NCBI RefSeq assembly: GCF_016907275.1
Contig: NZ_JAFBBP010000001.1
Coordinates: 2,842,001-2,906,000, forward strand
Source of the DNA: Micromonospora luteifusca
GTDB taxonomy: Bacteria > Actinomycetota > Actinomycetes > Mycobacteriales > Micromonosporaceae
Direction of reading: 5' to 3'
Length of the DNA: 64,000 bases
The notes below the pieces were generated by a model. It did not search any database. It was not told the DNA's origin and saw nothing but the letters and a program-made list of their open reading frames with translations. The stretch's first letter is position 1. Each line of letters opens with the position of its first letter. The translations under genes were made by a program, and so were the position numbers. Positions 1 to 7,761 of the stretch are shown piece by piece.

Positions 1-303
1 CTGGTTGCCGCGCTGCGCGACAGCCACGATCTCAGCGCGCAACTCCCGGCGGAGCTCCTCGATCTCGTCCAGCAGCTCGTCGGCTCGCACCGACGCGTCC
101 TCACCGTCGGGCCGCAGCGCGATGGAGAGACCGATCAGCACCACCGCGAGGATGGCGAGCACCGCGGCGAAGCGCAACGGGCCGTTACCGTCGGCAACCA
201 GGAGGATCAGCGCCGCCACCGGCGCGAGAGCGACGCCCGCCCAGAAGAGCATGGTCAGCAGCGGTGGTTGACGCCGCGCGTCAGGGGTGGCCGGGGCTGG
301 CAT
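1..303 (-). CDS. Membrane protein with coiled-coil tail, 3' end missing
   Basis: The reading frame is open from an ATG at 303 to the window edge, so only the first 101 residues are visible. Residues 14-35 and 43-60 are two hydrophobic helices separated by a short DGNGPLRF loop. Residues 68-100 are rich in Glu, Arg and Leu (DELLDEIEELRRELRAEI) and look like the start of a coiled coil. This arrangement is common in small actinobacterial membrane proteins of unknown function, and I do not recognise the family. The strand is supported by third-position G+C and by the hairpin that follows it upstream. No function is proposed. Confidence 0.7.
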   Translation of the reverse strand, partial: MPAPATPDARRQPPLLTMLFWAGVALAPVAALILLVADGNGPLRFAAVLAILAVVLIGLSIALRPDGEDASVRADELLDEIEELRRELRAEIVAVAQRGNQ

Positions 304-357
304 GGATGTGCAGCCTACCGAGGTTCTCCACCGGAGGGAACGGGTCCCGGGACGCGC

Positions 358-390
358 GGACGCCCCCGCCAGGTTGGGGCGGGGGCGTCC
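358..390 (-). terminator. 13-bp stem terminator after the osmoprotectant-binding gene
   Basis: Positions 358-370 pair perfectly with 378-390 around a 7-nt loop. The hairpin lies 18 nt past the stop codon of the binding-protein gene. There is no T-run, as is usual in high-GC actinobacteria. It separates this transporter from the membrane-protein gene at the window edge. Confidence 0.75.
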
Positions 391-408
391 TCAGCACGCA
401 GGAGAGGG

Positions 409-1413
409 TCAGCTGGTGGCGAAGGCGCCGTCCGAGGAGAAGATCAGGCCCACGCTGATCGAACCGTCGCGCAGCCCGCTCTTGGTCAGCGGCCCACCCT
501 GGTCCAGCGAGGAGAACCTGCCCACCGACAACCCGTACGTCTTCTCCAGGCCCGGCTTGCAGAACGGACGCTGCTCGCACTCCGGCGGGCCACCCAGCAC
601 GGTCGCACTGCCGGAGCACTTCGCGGCGAACTCGGAGAGGGTCCGCACGCCGTGCTTGTCGGCGAAGGCCTGGGTGACGGCGAAGGCGTTCTGGTCCTGT
701 GCGGCGGCCGGAGCACCGAAGGTGATGCCGGCCTTGTCGCCCTCGGCCTTGAGCGCGGTCACCGTCGTGTTGATGTCGGGCGAGGACACCGGCGGAGGAG
801 TGCCGCCCTTGTCCTTGGTGTTGAGGAACTCGGCCATGGTCGCCGCGTACTCCGGGACGACCTGGATCTCGCCCTTCACCAGCGCCGGCTCGTAGAGCTC
901 GCGGTTGCCGATCTGCTGCACCTTGACCTGGTAGCCGGCGGCCGTGAGCGCGATCCGGTACAGCTCGCCCAGAATCTGACTCTCGGCGAAGTTGGCGGCG
1001 CCCACCACGATGTCGCCGCCCGGCCCCTTGGCGATGCCCGCGGTGACGTTGTTGGCGGAGGCGAACTCCTCCGCCGCCACCTTGGGCGTCTTACGATCTT
1101 CGTTCACGGCCTTGTTGAGCTGGATCAACTTCGGCGTGTCGAGCGCCGCGGAGACCTTGTCCAGAGCGGCGATCAACTGCGGGTTGGCCGCCTTGCTGTT
1201 GACCGCGGGAATGATGTTGTCGGAGTTCTGAAGCTTCTTGTCGTCCTGCAGAGCGATGAGCTGCTGACCGGCGACCGGGGCGCACCCGGCACCGGAGGCG
1301 CCCTCCTTGGGCGCGTCGGTGCCGGAGGAACCGGCGCCACCGCAGCCGGTGAGAAGCGCTGCCCCGGCGACAGCGCCGACAGCGCCGATCGCCAGACGTG
1401 TACGTGCGCGCAT
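409..1413 (-). CDS. Osmoprotectant (glycine betaine/choline-type) ABC transporter substrate-binding lipoprotein, apparently circularly permuted
   Basis: This is an extracellular lipoprotein that should deliver a compatible solute to the adjacent permeases. The ATG at 1413 has a GGAAGG ribosome site and opens a lipobox ending LLTGC (Cys24). From about residue 134 the protein matches the start of OpuC/ProX-type binding proteins (GDIVVGAANFAESQILGELY) and runs to FSSDGAFATS at the C-terminus. The segment that normally follows that point in the family (ALQDDKKLQ ... IPAVN ... LNKAV) is instead found at residues 50-122, before the core. The order is therefore rotated relative to the usual fold. 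It follows the permease genes by 200 nt and may have its own promoter. The role is confident; the exact ligand is not known. Confidence 0.9.
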   Translation of the reverse strand: MRARTRLAIGAVGAVAGAALLTGCGGAGSSGTDAPKEGASGAGCAPVAGQQLIALQDDKKLQNSDNIIPAVNSKAANPQLIAALDKVSAALDTPKLIQLNKAVNEDRKTPKVAAEEFASANNVTAGIAKGPGGDIVVGAANFAESQILGELYRIALTAAGYQVKVQQIGNRELYEPALVKGEIQVVPEYAATMAEFLNTKDKGGTPPPVSSPDINTTVTALKAEGDKAGITFGAPAAAQDQNAFAVTQAFADKHGVRTLSEFAAKCSGSATVLGGPPECEQRPFCKPGLEKTYGLSVGRFSSLDQGGPLTKSGLRDGSISVGLIFSSDGAFATS

Positions 1414-1613
1414 GTGCCCGCCTTCCGTGTCCCGGCGCGGCCCGTTCCGGGCCGGCCGCGTGTCCGACGGGCGATCCTGACTGTCGGTCGCCCGCGAATA
1501 TCCACCCAACATGCTCCGCAACCGACCGACAACCTGGGGTGGACTTCGTCACCGCATCGTCACCGATCGGCCACCGTTGGCCGCGGCCTCGACGGAAGGC
1601 TCACCCGGACGGG

Positions 1614-2354
1614 TCAGGCGCTCCCGGTGGCATCAGCGGGCCGGGGCCGGCCCGCGCGCTGACGTCCGCGCCGCAGCGGTCGGGGGGTGACCAGCCGTTC
1701 GACGCCGCCGAGGACCACCTCGGCCAGCAGCGCGAGCCCGGCCACCAGCACACCACCGGCGACGATCTGCCCCCCGCCGGCCGCGATACCGATGCCGAAA
1801 CCGGTCCGGATGATCTGGCCGAGGCCGCCGCCGTTGACGAACGAGGCCAGCGCGGCGGTCGCGATCACCTGGACCGCAGCGGTCCGGAACCCGGCCGCCA
1901 GGTAGGGCACCGCGAGGGGCAACTCCACGCGGCGCAGCAGCTGCCCGCCGGACAGGCCCATCCCCCGGGCCGCGTCAAGCGCTTCCGGGTCCACCTGCCG
2001 CACCCCGGTGTACGCGTTGGCCAGCAGTGGTGGGACGGCGAAGACGGCCAGCGCCACCACGACCGGCGTCCGCCCGAAGCCGCTGGCGAAGACCACCGGC
2101 AGGATGGTCAGCAGTGCCAGGGTGGGAATGGCCAGGGTGGCGTTGGACACCAGCACCACCAGGCCACCGCCCCGGCCCAGGTGCCCCAGCCAGAGACCCA
2201 ACGGCCAGGCCACCAGGCAGCCGAGCGCCACCGCCAGGGCGGAGATCGTCAGGTGCTCGCCGAGGCGGTCCAGCATGCCTCCGGGGTTGGTCCAGTTCAG
2301 TGGGTCGTTGATCCAGACGACCGCCTGGCCGATCGGGTTCGTCGCGACGGTCAC
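1614..2354 (-). CDS. Osmoprotectant ABC transporter permease (second)
   Basis: This is an inner-membrane permease of the OpuCB/OpuCD (BPD_transp_1) family, 246 aa, that pairs with the upstream permease to form the channel. It has five to six hydrophobic segments. The cytoplasmic EAA loop reads PEALDAARGMGLSGGQLLRRVELPLA, the surface that docks on the ATPase. The GTG start at 2354 overlaps the stop of the preceding permease by four bases (GTGA), which implies translational coupling; a longer upstream reading is not supported. The C-terminus is an Arg/Pro-rich cytoplasmic tail. Confidence 0.9.
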   Translation of the reverse strand: MTVATNPIGQAVVWINDPLNWTNPGGMLDRLGEHLTISALAVALGCLVAWPLGLWLGHLGRGGGLVVLVSNATLAIPTLALLTILPVVFASGFGRTPVVVALAVFAVPPLLANAYTGVRQVDPEALDAARGMGLSGGQLLRRVELPLAVPYLAAGFRTAAVQVIATAALASFVNGGGLGQIIRTGFGIGIAAGGGQIVAGGVLVAGLALLAEVVLGGVERLVTPRPLRRGRQRAGRPRPADATGSA

Positions 2355-3037
2355 CGTGCCCTCCGGGTGGACCAGGGGGTCACCAGGCGGGCGACCAGGA
2401 CGAGCAGCAGGTCGAGCACGACCGCGATCGCCACGCAGAGCAGAGCGGCCGTCATGATCTCGGCTTTGTAGAGGTTGTTCTGGAAGCCCGCGAAGATCAA
2501 CTGCCCGAGGCCGCCGTGCCCGACCAGCACCCCGACCGTGACCAACGCCACCGTGGAGACGGTCGCCAAGCGCACGCCGGTCACGATGCCCGGCAGGGCC
2601 AGCGGCAGGTCGATCCGGAACAGCCGCCCCCACCGGCCGTACCCCATCCCCTGGGCGGCCTCGCCGACCTCCGGAGGCACCTGGTTGAGCCCGGCCACCA
2701 CGTTGCGCACGATCAGCAGCAGCGCGTAGAGGACCAGCCCGACCAGCACGGTGGTGGTCCCGGTGCCCAGGTAGGGCGCGATGAACGCGAAGAGCGCCAG
2801 CGACGGAATGGTGTAGACGACCCCGCTGACGGCGAGGATCGGACCGGCGAGCGGCCGGAACCAGTACGCCAGCACGGACAACGGCAGGGCGATCAACACC
2901 GCGATCAACACCGCGCGCCCGGTGAGGGAGGCGTGTTCGCGCACGGCGGCGAGGATCGTGTCAGAGTTGTCCCGCACGTACTGCCAGGAGAACCAGGGGT
3001 TACCCGGGTCGGCCCGGTAGCTCAGGCGGAAGGACAT
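2351..3037 (-). CDS. Osmoprotectant ABC transporter permease (first)
   Basis: This is a 228-aa BPD_transp_1 permease of the OpuC type. Hydrophobic segments begin around residue 40, and the EAA-loop equivalent reads PEVGEAAQGMGYGRWGRLFRIDLPLALPG. It is the first gene of the leftward permease-permease-binding-protein run. The ATG at 3037 has no Shine-Dalgarno sequence. A TAACGT hexamer ends six bases upstream, so the mRNA is probably leaderless. The start codon lies almost back to back with the divergent ATPase gene. Confidence 0.9.
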   Translation of the reverse strand: MSFRLSYRADPGNPWFSWQYVRDNSDTILAAVREHASLTGRAVLIAVLIALPLSVLAYWFRPLAGPILAVSGVVYTIPSLALFAFIAPYLGTGTTTVLVGLVLYALLLIVRNVVAGLNQVPPEVGEAAQGMGYGRWGRLFRIDLPLALPGIVTGVRLATVSTVALVTVGVLVGHGGLGQLIFAGFQNNLYKAEIMTAALLCVAIAVVLDLLLVLVARLVTPWSTRRAR

Positions 3038-3043
3038 ACGTGG

Positions 3044-3049
3044 ACGTTA
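3044..3049 (-). promoter_or_regulatory. -10 box TAACGT of a leaderless permease transcript
   Basis: Read on the minus strand, TAACGT occupies -12 to -7 relative to the permease ATG. This is the TANNNT geometry known for leaderless actinobacterial mRNAs. It falls inside the longest possible reading of the divergent ATPase gene, which favours the shorter ATPase start. Confidence 0.5.
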
Positions 3050-3066
3050 CCCCGGAGGCTGCCGAC

Positions 3067-4044
3067 GTGGCCCGATCCCCTCGCGCAGCGTCGATCTCCC
3101 TGCAGGGCATCCAGAAGCGCTACCCGGATGGCACCGAGGCCGTCCGGAAGCTCAGCCTGGACGTCCGGGCCGGTGAACTCGTGGTGCTGATCGGCCCGTC
3201 CGGCTGCGGCAAGTCCACCGTGCTGCGCATGATCAATCGCCTGATCGAACCGACCGGCGGCCGGATCACCCTCGGCGACGAGGACGTCACCGACGTCGAC
3301 CCGGTGCAGCTGCGCCGTCGGATCGGGTACGTGATCCAGAACGTCGGCCTTTTTCCACACCAGACGGTACGGGCCAACGTGGCCACCGTGCCCGGCCTGC
3401 TCCGGTGGTCCAAGAGTCAGACCCGGGCCCGGGTCGACGAGCTGCTCGACCTCGTCGGACTGGACCCGGCCCAGTTCGGCGCCCGCTATCCGCACGAGCT
3501 GTCCGGCGGCCAGCGGCAGCGGGTCGGGGTGGCCCGCGCGCTCGCCGCCGACCCGGTGGTGCTGCTGATGGACGAGCCGTTCTCGGCCGTCGACCCGATC
3601 GTGCGGGCCCGCCTCCAGGAGGAGTTCCTGCGCCTGCAGGCCGAAGTCCGCAAGACGATCGTCCTGGTCACGCACGACCTGGACGAGGCGGTCCGGCTCG
3701 GCGACCGGATCGCGGTGCTCTCCGAAGGCGGGCACCTGGAGCAGTACGACACGCCGGCCGCTCTTCTCGGCGCACCCGCCACCCCGTTCGTACGCGAATT
3801 CGTCGGTGCCGACCGGGGCATCCGTCGGCTGGCGGTCACCCCACTCGACCGGGAGTCGCTGGAACCAGTACCCGGGGACGCCCCGGCGGACCTGCCCACC
3901 GTGGCACTGGACAGCTCCGCGTACGACGCGCTGGCGGTGCTGCTCACCTCGGGACGGGACCAGCTCGTGGTGACCGACGCCGGCCGACCGGTGGGTGCGC
4001 TCAGCCGACAGCGACTGCTCGACCTCGGCCGCCCGACGAACTGA
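3067..4044 (+). CDS. Osmoprotectant ABC transporter ATP-binding protein with C-terminal CBS-like region
   Basis: This ATPase energises the divergently encoded permeases. It carries Walker A GPSGCGKST, a Q-loop, signature LSGGQRQR, Walker B VLLMDEP and the switch histidine in VTHDLDEA. The region after about residue 240 resembles one weak CBS domain (AYDALAVLLTSGRDQLVVTDAGRPVG), which in OpuA/OpuC proteins senses ionic strength; sensing here is an inference. The GTG at 3067 has GGAGG at 3054-3058 with 8-nt spacing. A GTG at 3040, preceded by GGAAGG, would add nine residues and leave two bases between the divergent starts. Confidence 0.88.
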   Translation: MARSPRAASISLQGIQKRYPDGTEAVRKLSLDVRAGELVVLIGPSGCGKSTVLRMINRLIEPTGGRITLGDEDVTDVDPVQLRRRIGYVIQNVGLFPHQTVRANVATVPGLLRWSKSQTRARVDELLDLVGLDPAQFGARYPHELSGGQRQRVGVARALAADPVVLLMDEPFSAVDPIVRARLQEEFLRLQAEVRKTIVLVTHDLDEAVRLGDRIAVLSEGGHLEQYDTPAALLGAPATPFVREFVGADRGIRRLAVTPLDRESLEPVPGDAPADLPTVALDSSAYDALAVLLTSGRDQLVVTDAGRPVGALSRQRLLDLGRPTN

Positions 4045-4063
4045 CCTGCCCCGGTCGGGTCAG
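4041..4063. terminator. Weak hairpin between convergent genes
   Basis: CTGACC at 4041-4046 can pair with GGTCAG at 4058-4063 across an 11-nt loop. It overlaps the ATPase stop codon and the 3' end of the opposing gene. The stem is only six pairs, so this is tentative. Confidence 0.3.
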
Positions 4064-4551
4064 GCGCGACCGCCGAGGCTGGCGGTGCCGATGATCCACC
4101 CGGTGAGGAAGCCGTAGCCGGCGCCGGCGCTGGCGTCCTGCAGGGCACCCAGCAGCGAAGGGGCCGGGCCGAGCAGCGCCGCCAGCACGGCGGCGAGCCC
4201 GCCGGCCAGCACGTACGCGGCCCAGCCGGAGAAGAACTGGCTGACCGGGCCGGGCACCCGGGCCACCTGCGCGGCGGGCAACAGGTAGAGCAGGGCCACC
4301 GCCAGGACCACCAGCAGCACGGCCCGCAGGTCGGCGGCGAACAGGCCGCCGGCCTGCCCGTCCGCGTCGAGGCGCCAGGCCGGCCATGCGAGCAGGCGCA
4401 CGTAGAAGGCACCCGCCGACTCCGGGTCGGTCTGGGTGGCGGCCCAACCGGTGTACGCCGGACTGCCACAGATGCCGACCAGCAACAGCACAGCGAGCGC
4501 GCCCGTGCCGGCGGCCGTACCGTAGCGGCCGACCGGGCCGGAACGGTGCAT
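4060..4551 (-). CDS. Four-helix membrane protein of unknown function
   Basis: The 163-aa protein has four predicted transmembrane helices, at about residues 12-32, 72-95, 105-128 and 140-158. A polar 40-residue loop between the first two (TQTDPESAGAFYVRLLAWPAW) probably faces outside. I recognise no catalytic motif or family. It is a single gene converging on the osmoprotectant ATPase, only 15 nt away. The ATG at 4551 has no clear ribosome site. The gene looks real from codon bias and helix spacing; no role can be assigned. Confidence 0.7.
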   Translation of the reverse strand: MHRSGPVGRYGTAAGTGALAVLLLVGICGSPAYTGWAATQTDPESAGAFYVRLLAWPAWRLDADGQAGGLFAADLRAVLLVVLAVALLYLLPAAQVARVPGPVSQFFSGWAAYVLAGGLAAVLAALLGPAPSLLGALQDASAGAGYGFLTGWIIGTASLGGRA

Positions 4552-4584
4552 GAACGATGCGATCCGCCCAGGCCCCGAACCGGT

Positions 4585-4614
4585 CGCTCGGGCGGACCTG
4601 GGTTGCCCCGAGCG
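4585..4614 (-). terminator. Hairpin terminator after the 102-aa gene
   Basis: CGCTCGGG (4585-4592) pairs with CCCGAGCG (4607-4614) just past the stop codon of the leftward gene ending at 4617. Confidence 0.55.
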
Positions 4615-4616
4615 GT

Positions 4617-4925
4617 TCAGTGCTTCATCAGGTAGTCGATGAAGGCGGCCCGCAGCAACGGCGCGGACTCCTCATAACCGTGACCGGTCAGCTCCCGCCA
4701 CAACGCGTTGGCCTCGTCGATGGTCGGGCCGATCGAGTTCGGTGCGCCGTCCAGCACCGTGGCCTCGTCCGCGTTCGGCAGGTGCCGCAGCACCGACCAG
4801 TAGAACCCCACGTCGCGGTGCTCCCGAGCCAGGGCGAACGCCCGCTCCCGCAACTCCTCGGTGGACAGCGCGTCAAGCTCCTCGAACGAGGCTCCGCCCG
4901 GGGTGGCGGCAGGTGTGTCGGTCAT
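4617..4925 (-). CDS. Small acidic soluble protein, unknown function
   Basis: The 102-aa protein is acidic and Ala/Glu-rich, with no signal peptide or membrane segment. Residues 20-45 form an amphipathic helical stretch (FEELDALSTEELRERAFALA), followed by a compact C-terminal half ending in AAFIDYLMKH. I do not recognise a named family. The ATG at 4925 is preferred over an upstream reading because a TAGGCT -10 box ends seven bases before it and no Shine-Dalgarno is present. It is followed by its own hairpin terminator, so it is probably monocistronic. Confidence 0.72.
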   Translation of the reverse strand: MTDTPAATPGGASFEELDALSTEELRERAFALAREHRDVGFYWSVLRHLPNADEATVLDGAPNSIGPTIDEANALWRELTGHGYEESAPLLRAAFIDYLMKH

Positions 4926-4932
4926 GTCGCCG

Positions 4933-4938
4933 AGCCTA
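4933..4938 (-). promoter_or_regulatory. -10 box TAGGCT, leaderless start of the 102-aa gene
   Basis: On the minus strand TAGGCT lies at -13 to -8 before the ATG at 4925, with no ribosome site between. The same hexamer and spacing recur before nth in this window. Confidence 0.45.
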
Positions 4939-4978
4939 ACGGTCGAGATCAGCTCCGGCTCGGCGGACGCGACGTCGG

Positions 4979-6193
4979 TCACCGCTCGTCGGTGTCCCAC
5001 CGACGCGGGCTGTCCTCCCAGCGGGGATCCCGCCACGGGTCGACGGGTTGGGGTGCGGCCGGCGTCGGCAACGTCGGGGGCCAGTTGTCGACCGACTGCG
5101 ACTGCGGCATGGTCCAACCCGTGCTGATCGTGCCGTCGCCGACCGGCTCGGGCTTGTCGGTACTGCCCGGTCGGGGCCGACCGAACGTCTCGACCAGCCG
5201 GGTGACCAGCAATCCGACGCCCAGCGCGGTGCCGCCGACCACCCAGTTGCTGAATGTCCAGCCGCGCTCCGGCGCGTACACCTGGAAGACGGTGACCAGG
5301 CTGACCGCCAGCAACGTGCCGAACACACCGCCCCGACGGCCGTACGCGCTGGTGCCGGCGAGCATGGCCACCCCGACCGCCAGCACCGTCAGGTCCAGCC
5401 CCGGCGTGGGCGTGACCACCCCCGGGCCGTTGGCGGCGAGCAGCACCCCGGCGAGAGCGGCCAGCACGGTCGAGCCGACCAGTGCGAGCGCGGTCACCAC
5501 GGCGGCAACCGCACCCCGCCGTTGGGCCGGATCGGCGATCGGCCGGTACCGGCCGACCAGCCGGCGAATCGCCCGGATCGCGCCGAACAACCCGCCGAGG
5601 ACGGCCACCGCGGCGAACCCGGCGAAGAGGTATCCGGCGTTGCGCCCGGGGTCGTAGTCGCTCTGCACCAGCACGGGCGCCGAACGGCGTTCGATGAACA
5701 CCACCACACCGGCCGCGCCGGCCAGACTGGCAGCCCAGCCCGGCACGTGCAGCACCACCACGGCCAGCCCCAGCGCGAGCCCGCCCAGCGCGGCGACCGC
5801 CACGGCCGGCCCGACCGACGCTGGTAGACCCCGATCGCCCTGCTCGGCGTAGTGCAGGGCGGTGGCGACCGCGACCGGCCCGACGGCCAGGTTTGGTGCG
5901 GCCGTACGCAGGCTCAACCCGGCAGCCAGGGCGAGCAGCCCCAGCCCCACCGCGTCGATGAGCAACGTGCGCAGGTTGTCGGCGCGCAGGGCGGCCGGGT
6001 CTTCCTGCCAGAGCAGCCAGCCCAGGGTCGCCAGCCCAGCCAGCAGCACAAACTCCCAGCCCAGATGCACCCCGACCCGATCTCGGCCGGGCTCACCGTG
6101 GCTGGGGTCGTCGAAGACGTTCTCCAAGACGGCGACGGGCACCCCGGATGAGGGCTCGACCGCGCGGTCCCGGCCCGTTTCTTCGTACCCCAT
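4979..6193 (-). CDS. Orphan ABC-permease-like membrane protein (BPD_transp_2-like)
   Basis: This 404-aa polytopic protein has about nine hydrophobic helices, a polar N-terminal 45 residues and a Pro/Trp/Asp-rich cytoplasmic tail. The segment APNLAVGPVAVATAL resembles the GGIDLSVG signature of RbsC-type sugar permeases. The segment LAGTSAYGRRGGVFGTLLAV resembles their GG(T/S)..GG.G...GT.LGA motif. The cognate ATPase and binding protein are absent nearby, so transport activity is uncertain. The ATG at 6193 has a GGGGAGG site with seven-base spacing and is preferred over an ATG at 6310. It follows DUF3180 at 119 nt, possibly within the same transcript. Confidence 0.8.
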   Translation of the reverse strand: MGYEETGRDRAVEPSSGVPVAVLENVFDDPSHGEPGRDRVGVHLGWEFVLLAGLATLGWLLWQEDPAALRADNLRTLLIDAVGLGLLALAAGLSLRTAAPNLAVGPVAVATALHYAEQGDRGLPASVGPAVAVAALGGLALGLAVVVLHVPGWAASLAGAAGVVVFIERRSAPVLVQSDYDPGRNAGYLFAGFAAVAVLGGLFGAIRAIRRLVGRYRPIADPAQRRGAVAAVVTALALVGSTVLAALAGVLLAANGPGVVTPTPGLDLTVLAVGVAMLAGTSAYGRRGGVFGTLLAVSLVTVFQVYAPERGWTFSNWVVGGTALGVGLLVTRLVETFGRPRPGSTDKPEPVGDGTISTGWTMPQSQSVDNWPPTLPTPAAPQPVDPWRDPRWEDSPRRWDTDER

Positions 6194-6312
6194 GACGCCG
6201 CCTCCCCAGTGGCCGGCCGTCCCCGGTCCGGCGTGCGGACGATCGGTGGGCGGCCATTGCTCCCCGATCGCAGGCACCGTACCCGCGACCGGAGCCGGGC
6301 GTAACCCCATGC

Positions 6313-6852
6313 TCAGCGCTGGCCGGGGCGGCTCTCCCGCGGGTCCTGCTCGCGCTCGTCGTCGGGGCGCTCCGGCACCCGGCAGGAGCGCTCAAGCCAC
6401 AACGCGGCGCCGACCAGAGCCAGCGAGGCGAGCAGACCCCCGCCGGCAGCCGGTCGATCGTCCAGGGCGGCACGGGTGGTCTCCACGAAGAGCCAGCCGG
6501 TGAGCCCCGCGTAGAAACCGGCGAAGATCGCCGCAGCCAGCGCCGACGCCTTGGCCAGCACCACGAAGCGGGCAACCAACAGCGGGTCGACCGCGTCCCG
6601 GCCGGGTCTGCGCGCGATCCGGCCACGGGTGTTGATCGCGGCGTACGCCTCGAGCAGGGCCAACCCGGCCAACGTCACCACCGGCAGCCAGGGCAGTCGG
6701 GGGATGCCGCTGTAGTAGAGGGTGCTGATCAACAGCCAGGCCACCGCCGCCGCAGCCAGTGCGGCCACGACCAGGGTCGAGATCCGGGTGGGGCCCATCC
6801 GTGACCGATCCGGGCCCGACCCGCCCGGTGGTGGGGACTTCGCCTGCGTCAT
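6313..6852 (-). CDS. DUF3180 family membrane protein
   Basis: The 179-aa protein has a short polar N-terminus, then four helices at about residues 24-44, 53-72, 92-115 and 143-160. The stretches PTRISTLVVAALAAAAVAWL and YSGIPRLPWLPVVTL, and the charged INTRGRIARRPG loop, are typical of DUF3180, an actinobacterial family usually encoded right after folK. That is its position here, 16 nt past the folK stop, so it belongs to the folate operon transcript. No biochemical role is known for the family. Confidence 0.88.
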   Translation of the reverse strand: MTQAKSPPPGGSGPDRSRMGPTRISTLVVAALAAAAVAWLLISTLYYSGIPRLPWLPVVTLAGLALLEAYAAINTRGRIARRPGRDAVDPLLVARFVVLAKASALAAAIFAGFYAGLTGWLFVETTRAALDDRPAAGGGLLASLALVGAALWLERSCRVPERPDDEREQDPRESRPGQR

Positions 6853-6868
6853 GCCCGGCTCCGCTCGG

Positions 6869-7396
6869 TCATGTCGTCGACTCTAACGCCAACTCCGGCC
6901 GGGGACGCAGTTCCAGCGCGTCGTCGGCCGCGGGGCCGGTGGTGAGCAGATCGGTCAGCCAGCCGTGACCGGGCAGCCGCCCGTACGGCTGGATGTCGAT
7001 CCACGGCCGCAGCACGAAGGCGCGCAGGTGCGCCCGGGGGTGCGGCAGCGTCAGCTCCGGGTCGTCGCTGAGCACCGGCGTGTCGTCGTCGTCCCAGACC
7101 GCGATCACGTCCACGTCGAGGGTGCGCGGCCCGAACCGCCGCTGCGGGTCACGGACCCGACCGGCCGCGCGCTCCGCGCCGCGAGCCCGCTCCAGCCAGT
7201 CGCGCGGGGTCGCGGTCCCGTCCTGGGCCAGCAACACCGCGTTGAGGTACGCGGGCTGGTCGGCGTCGCCCCACGGTGGAGTCTCGTACACCCCGGAGAG
7301 CACCAGCACGGCGTCGCCGAACGTGGCGACGGCCGTGCGCAGGTGACCCAGCCGGTCACCCAGGTTGCTGCCGAGCGACAGCACGGCCCTGGTCAC
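6869..7396 (-). CDS. folK: 2-amino-4-hydroxy-6-hydroxymethyldihydropteridine pyrophosphokinase
   Basis: HPPK transfers pyrophosphate from ATP to 6-hydroxymethyl-dihydropterin, supplying the substrate of FolP. The protein is 175 aa. It opens with the family motif LSLGSNLGDR and carries PPWG, RFGPRTLDVDVI (Mg-ATP binding aspartates) and LPHPRAHLRAFVL. The GTG start at 7396 overlaps the folB stop by four bases (GTGA). A longer upstream reading runs through folB and folP in another frame and is not real. It is the third gene of folP-folB-folK-DUF3180. Confidence 0.95.
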   Translation of the reverse strand: MTRAVLSLGSNLGDRLGHLRTAVATFGDAVLVLSGVYETPPWGDADQPAYLNAVLLAQDGTATPRDWLERARGAERAAGRVRDPQRRFGPRTLDVDVIAVWDDDDTPVLSDDPELTLPHPRAHLRAFVLRPWIDIQPYGRLPGHGWLTDLLTTGPAADDALELRPRPELALESTT

Positions 7397-7761
7397 CGGC
7401 CGCGCGTCCGGGTCATGGTGACGGCCACGTCGGTGAAGGTGTGCGGCACCGGGGCCTCCGGCTTGTGCACGGTGATCGTGGCGGCGGCGACCCGCTCGTC
7501 GGCCAGACAGACCGCGAGGAGTCGGTCCGCGAGGGTCTCGATCAGGTTGACCGGCTCGCCGGTCACCACCGCGACAAGTCGTTCGGCCAGCTCGCCGTAG
7601 TGGACGGTGTCGGTGACGTCGTCGCTGGCGGCGGCCGGAGCCAGGTCCAGTTCGAGGACGGCGTCGACCACGAAGTCCTGCCCCTGCGCCCGCTCGAAGT
7701 CGTACACCCCGTGCCGGCCGCGGGCCCGCAGGCCGGTCAGGTGGATCCGGTCCGTCGTCAT
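7393..7761 (-). CDS. folB: Dihydroneopterin aldolase
   Basis: FolB converts dihydroneopterin to 6-hydroxymethyl-dihydropterin and glycolaldehyde. The protein is 122 aa, the usual size. Family motifs are visible: LTGLRARGRHGVYDFER (substrate-binding GxxGxxxxE region), DTVHYGELAE, NLIETLADRL and the C-terminal ITVHKPEAPVPHTF. The ATG at 7761 overlaps the folP stop by four bases (ATGA), and its own stop overlaps the folK start. The enzyme therefore sits between the two it links metabolically. Confidence 0.96.
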   Translation of the reverse strand: MTTDRIHLTGLRARGRHGVYDFERAQGQDFVVDAVLELDLAPAAASDDVTDTVHYGELAERLVAVVTGEPVNLIETLADRLLAVCLADERVAAATITVHKPEAPVPHTFTDVAVTMTRTRGR

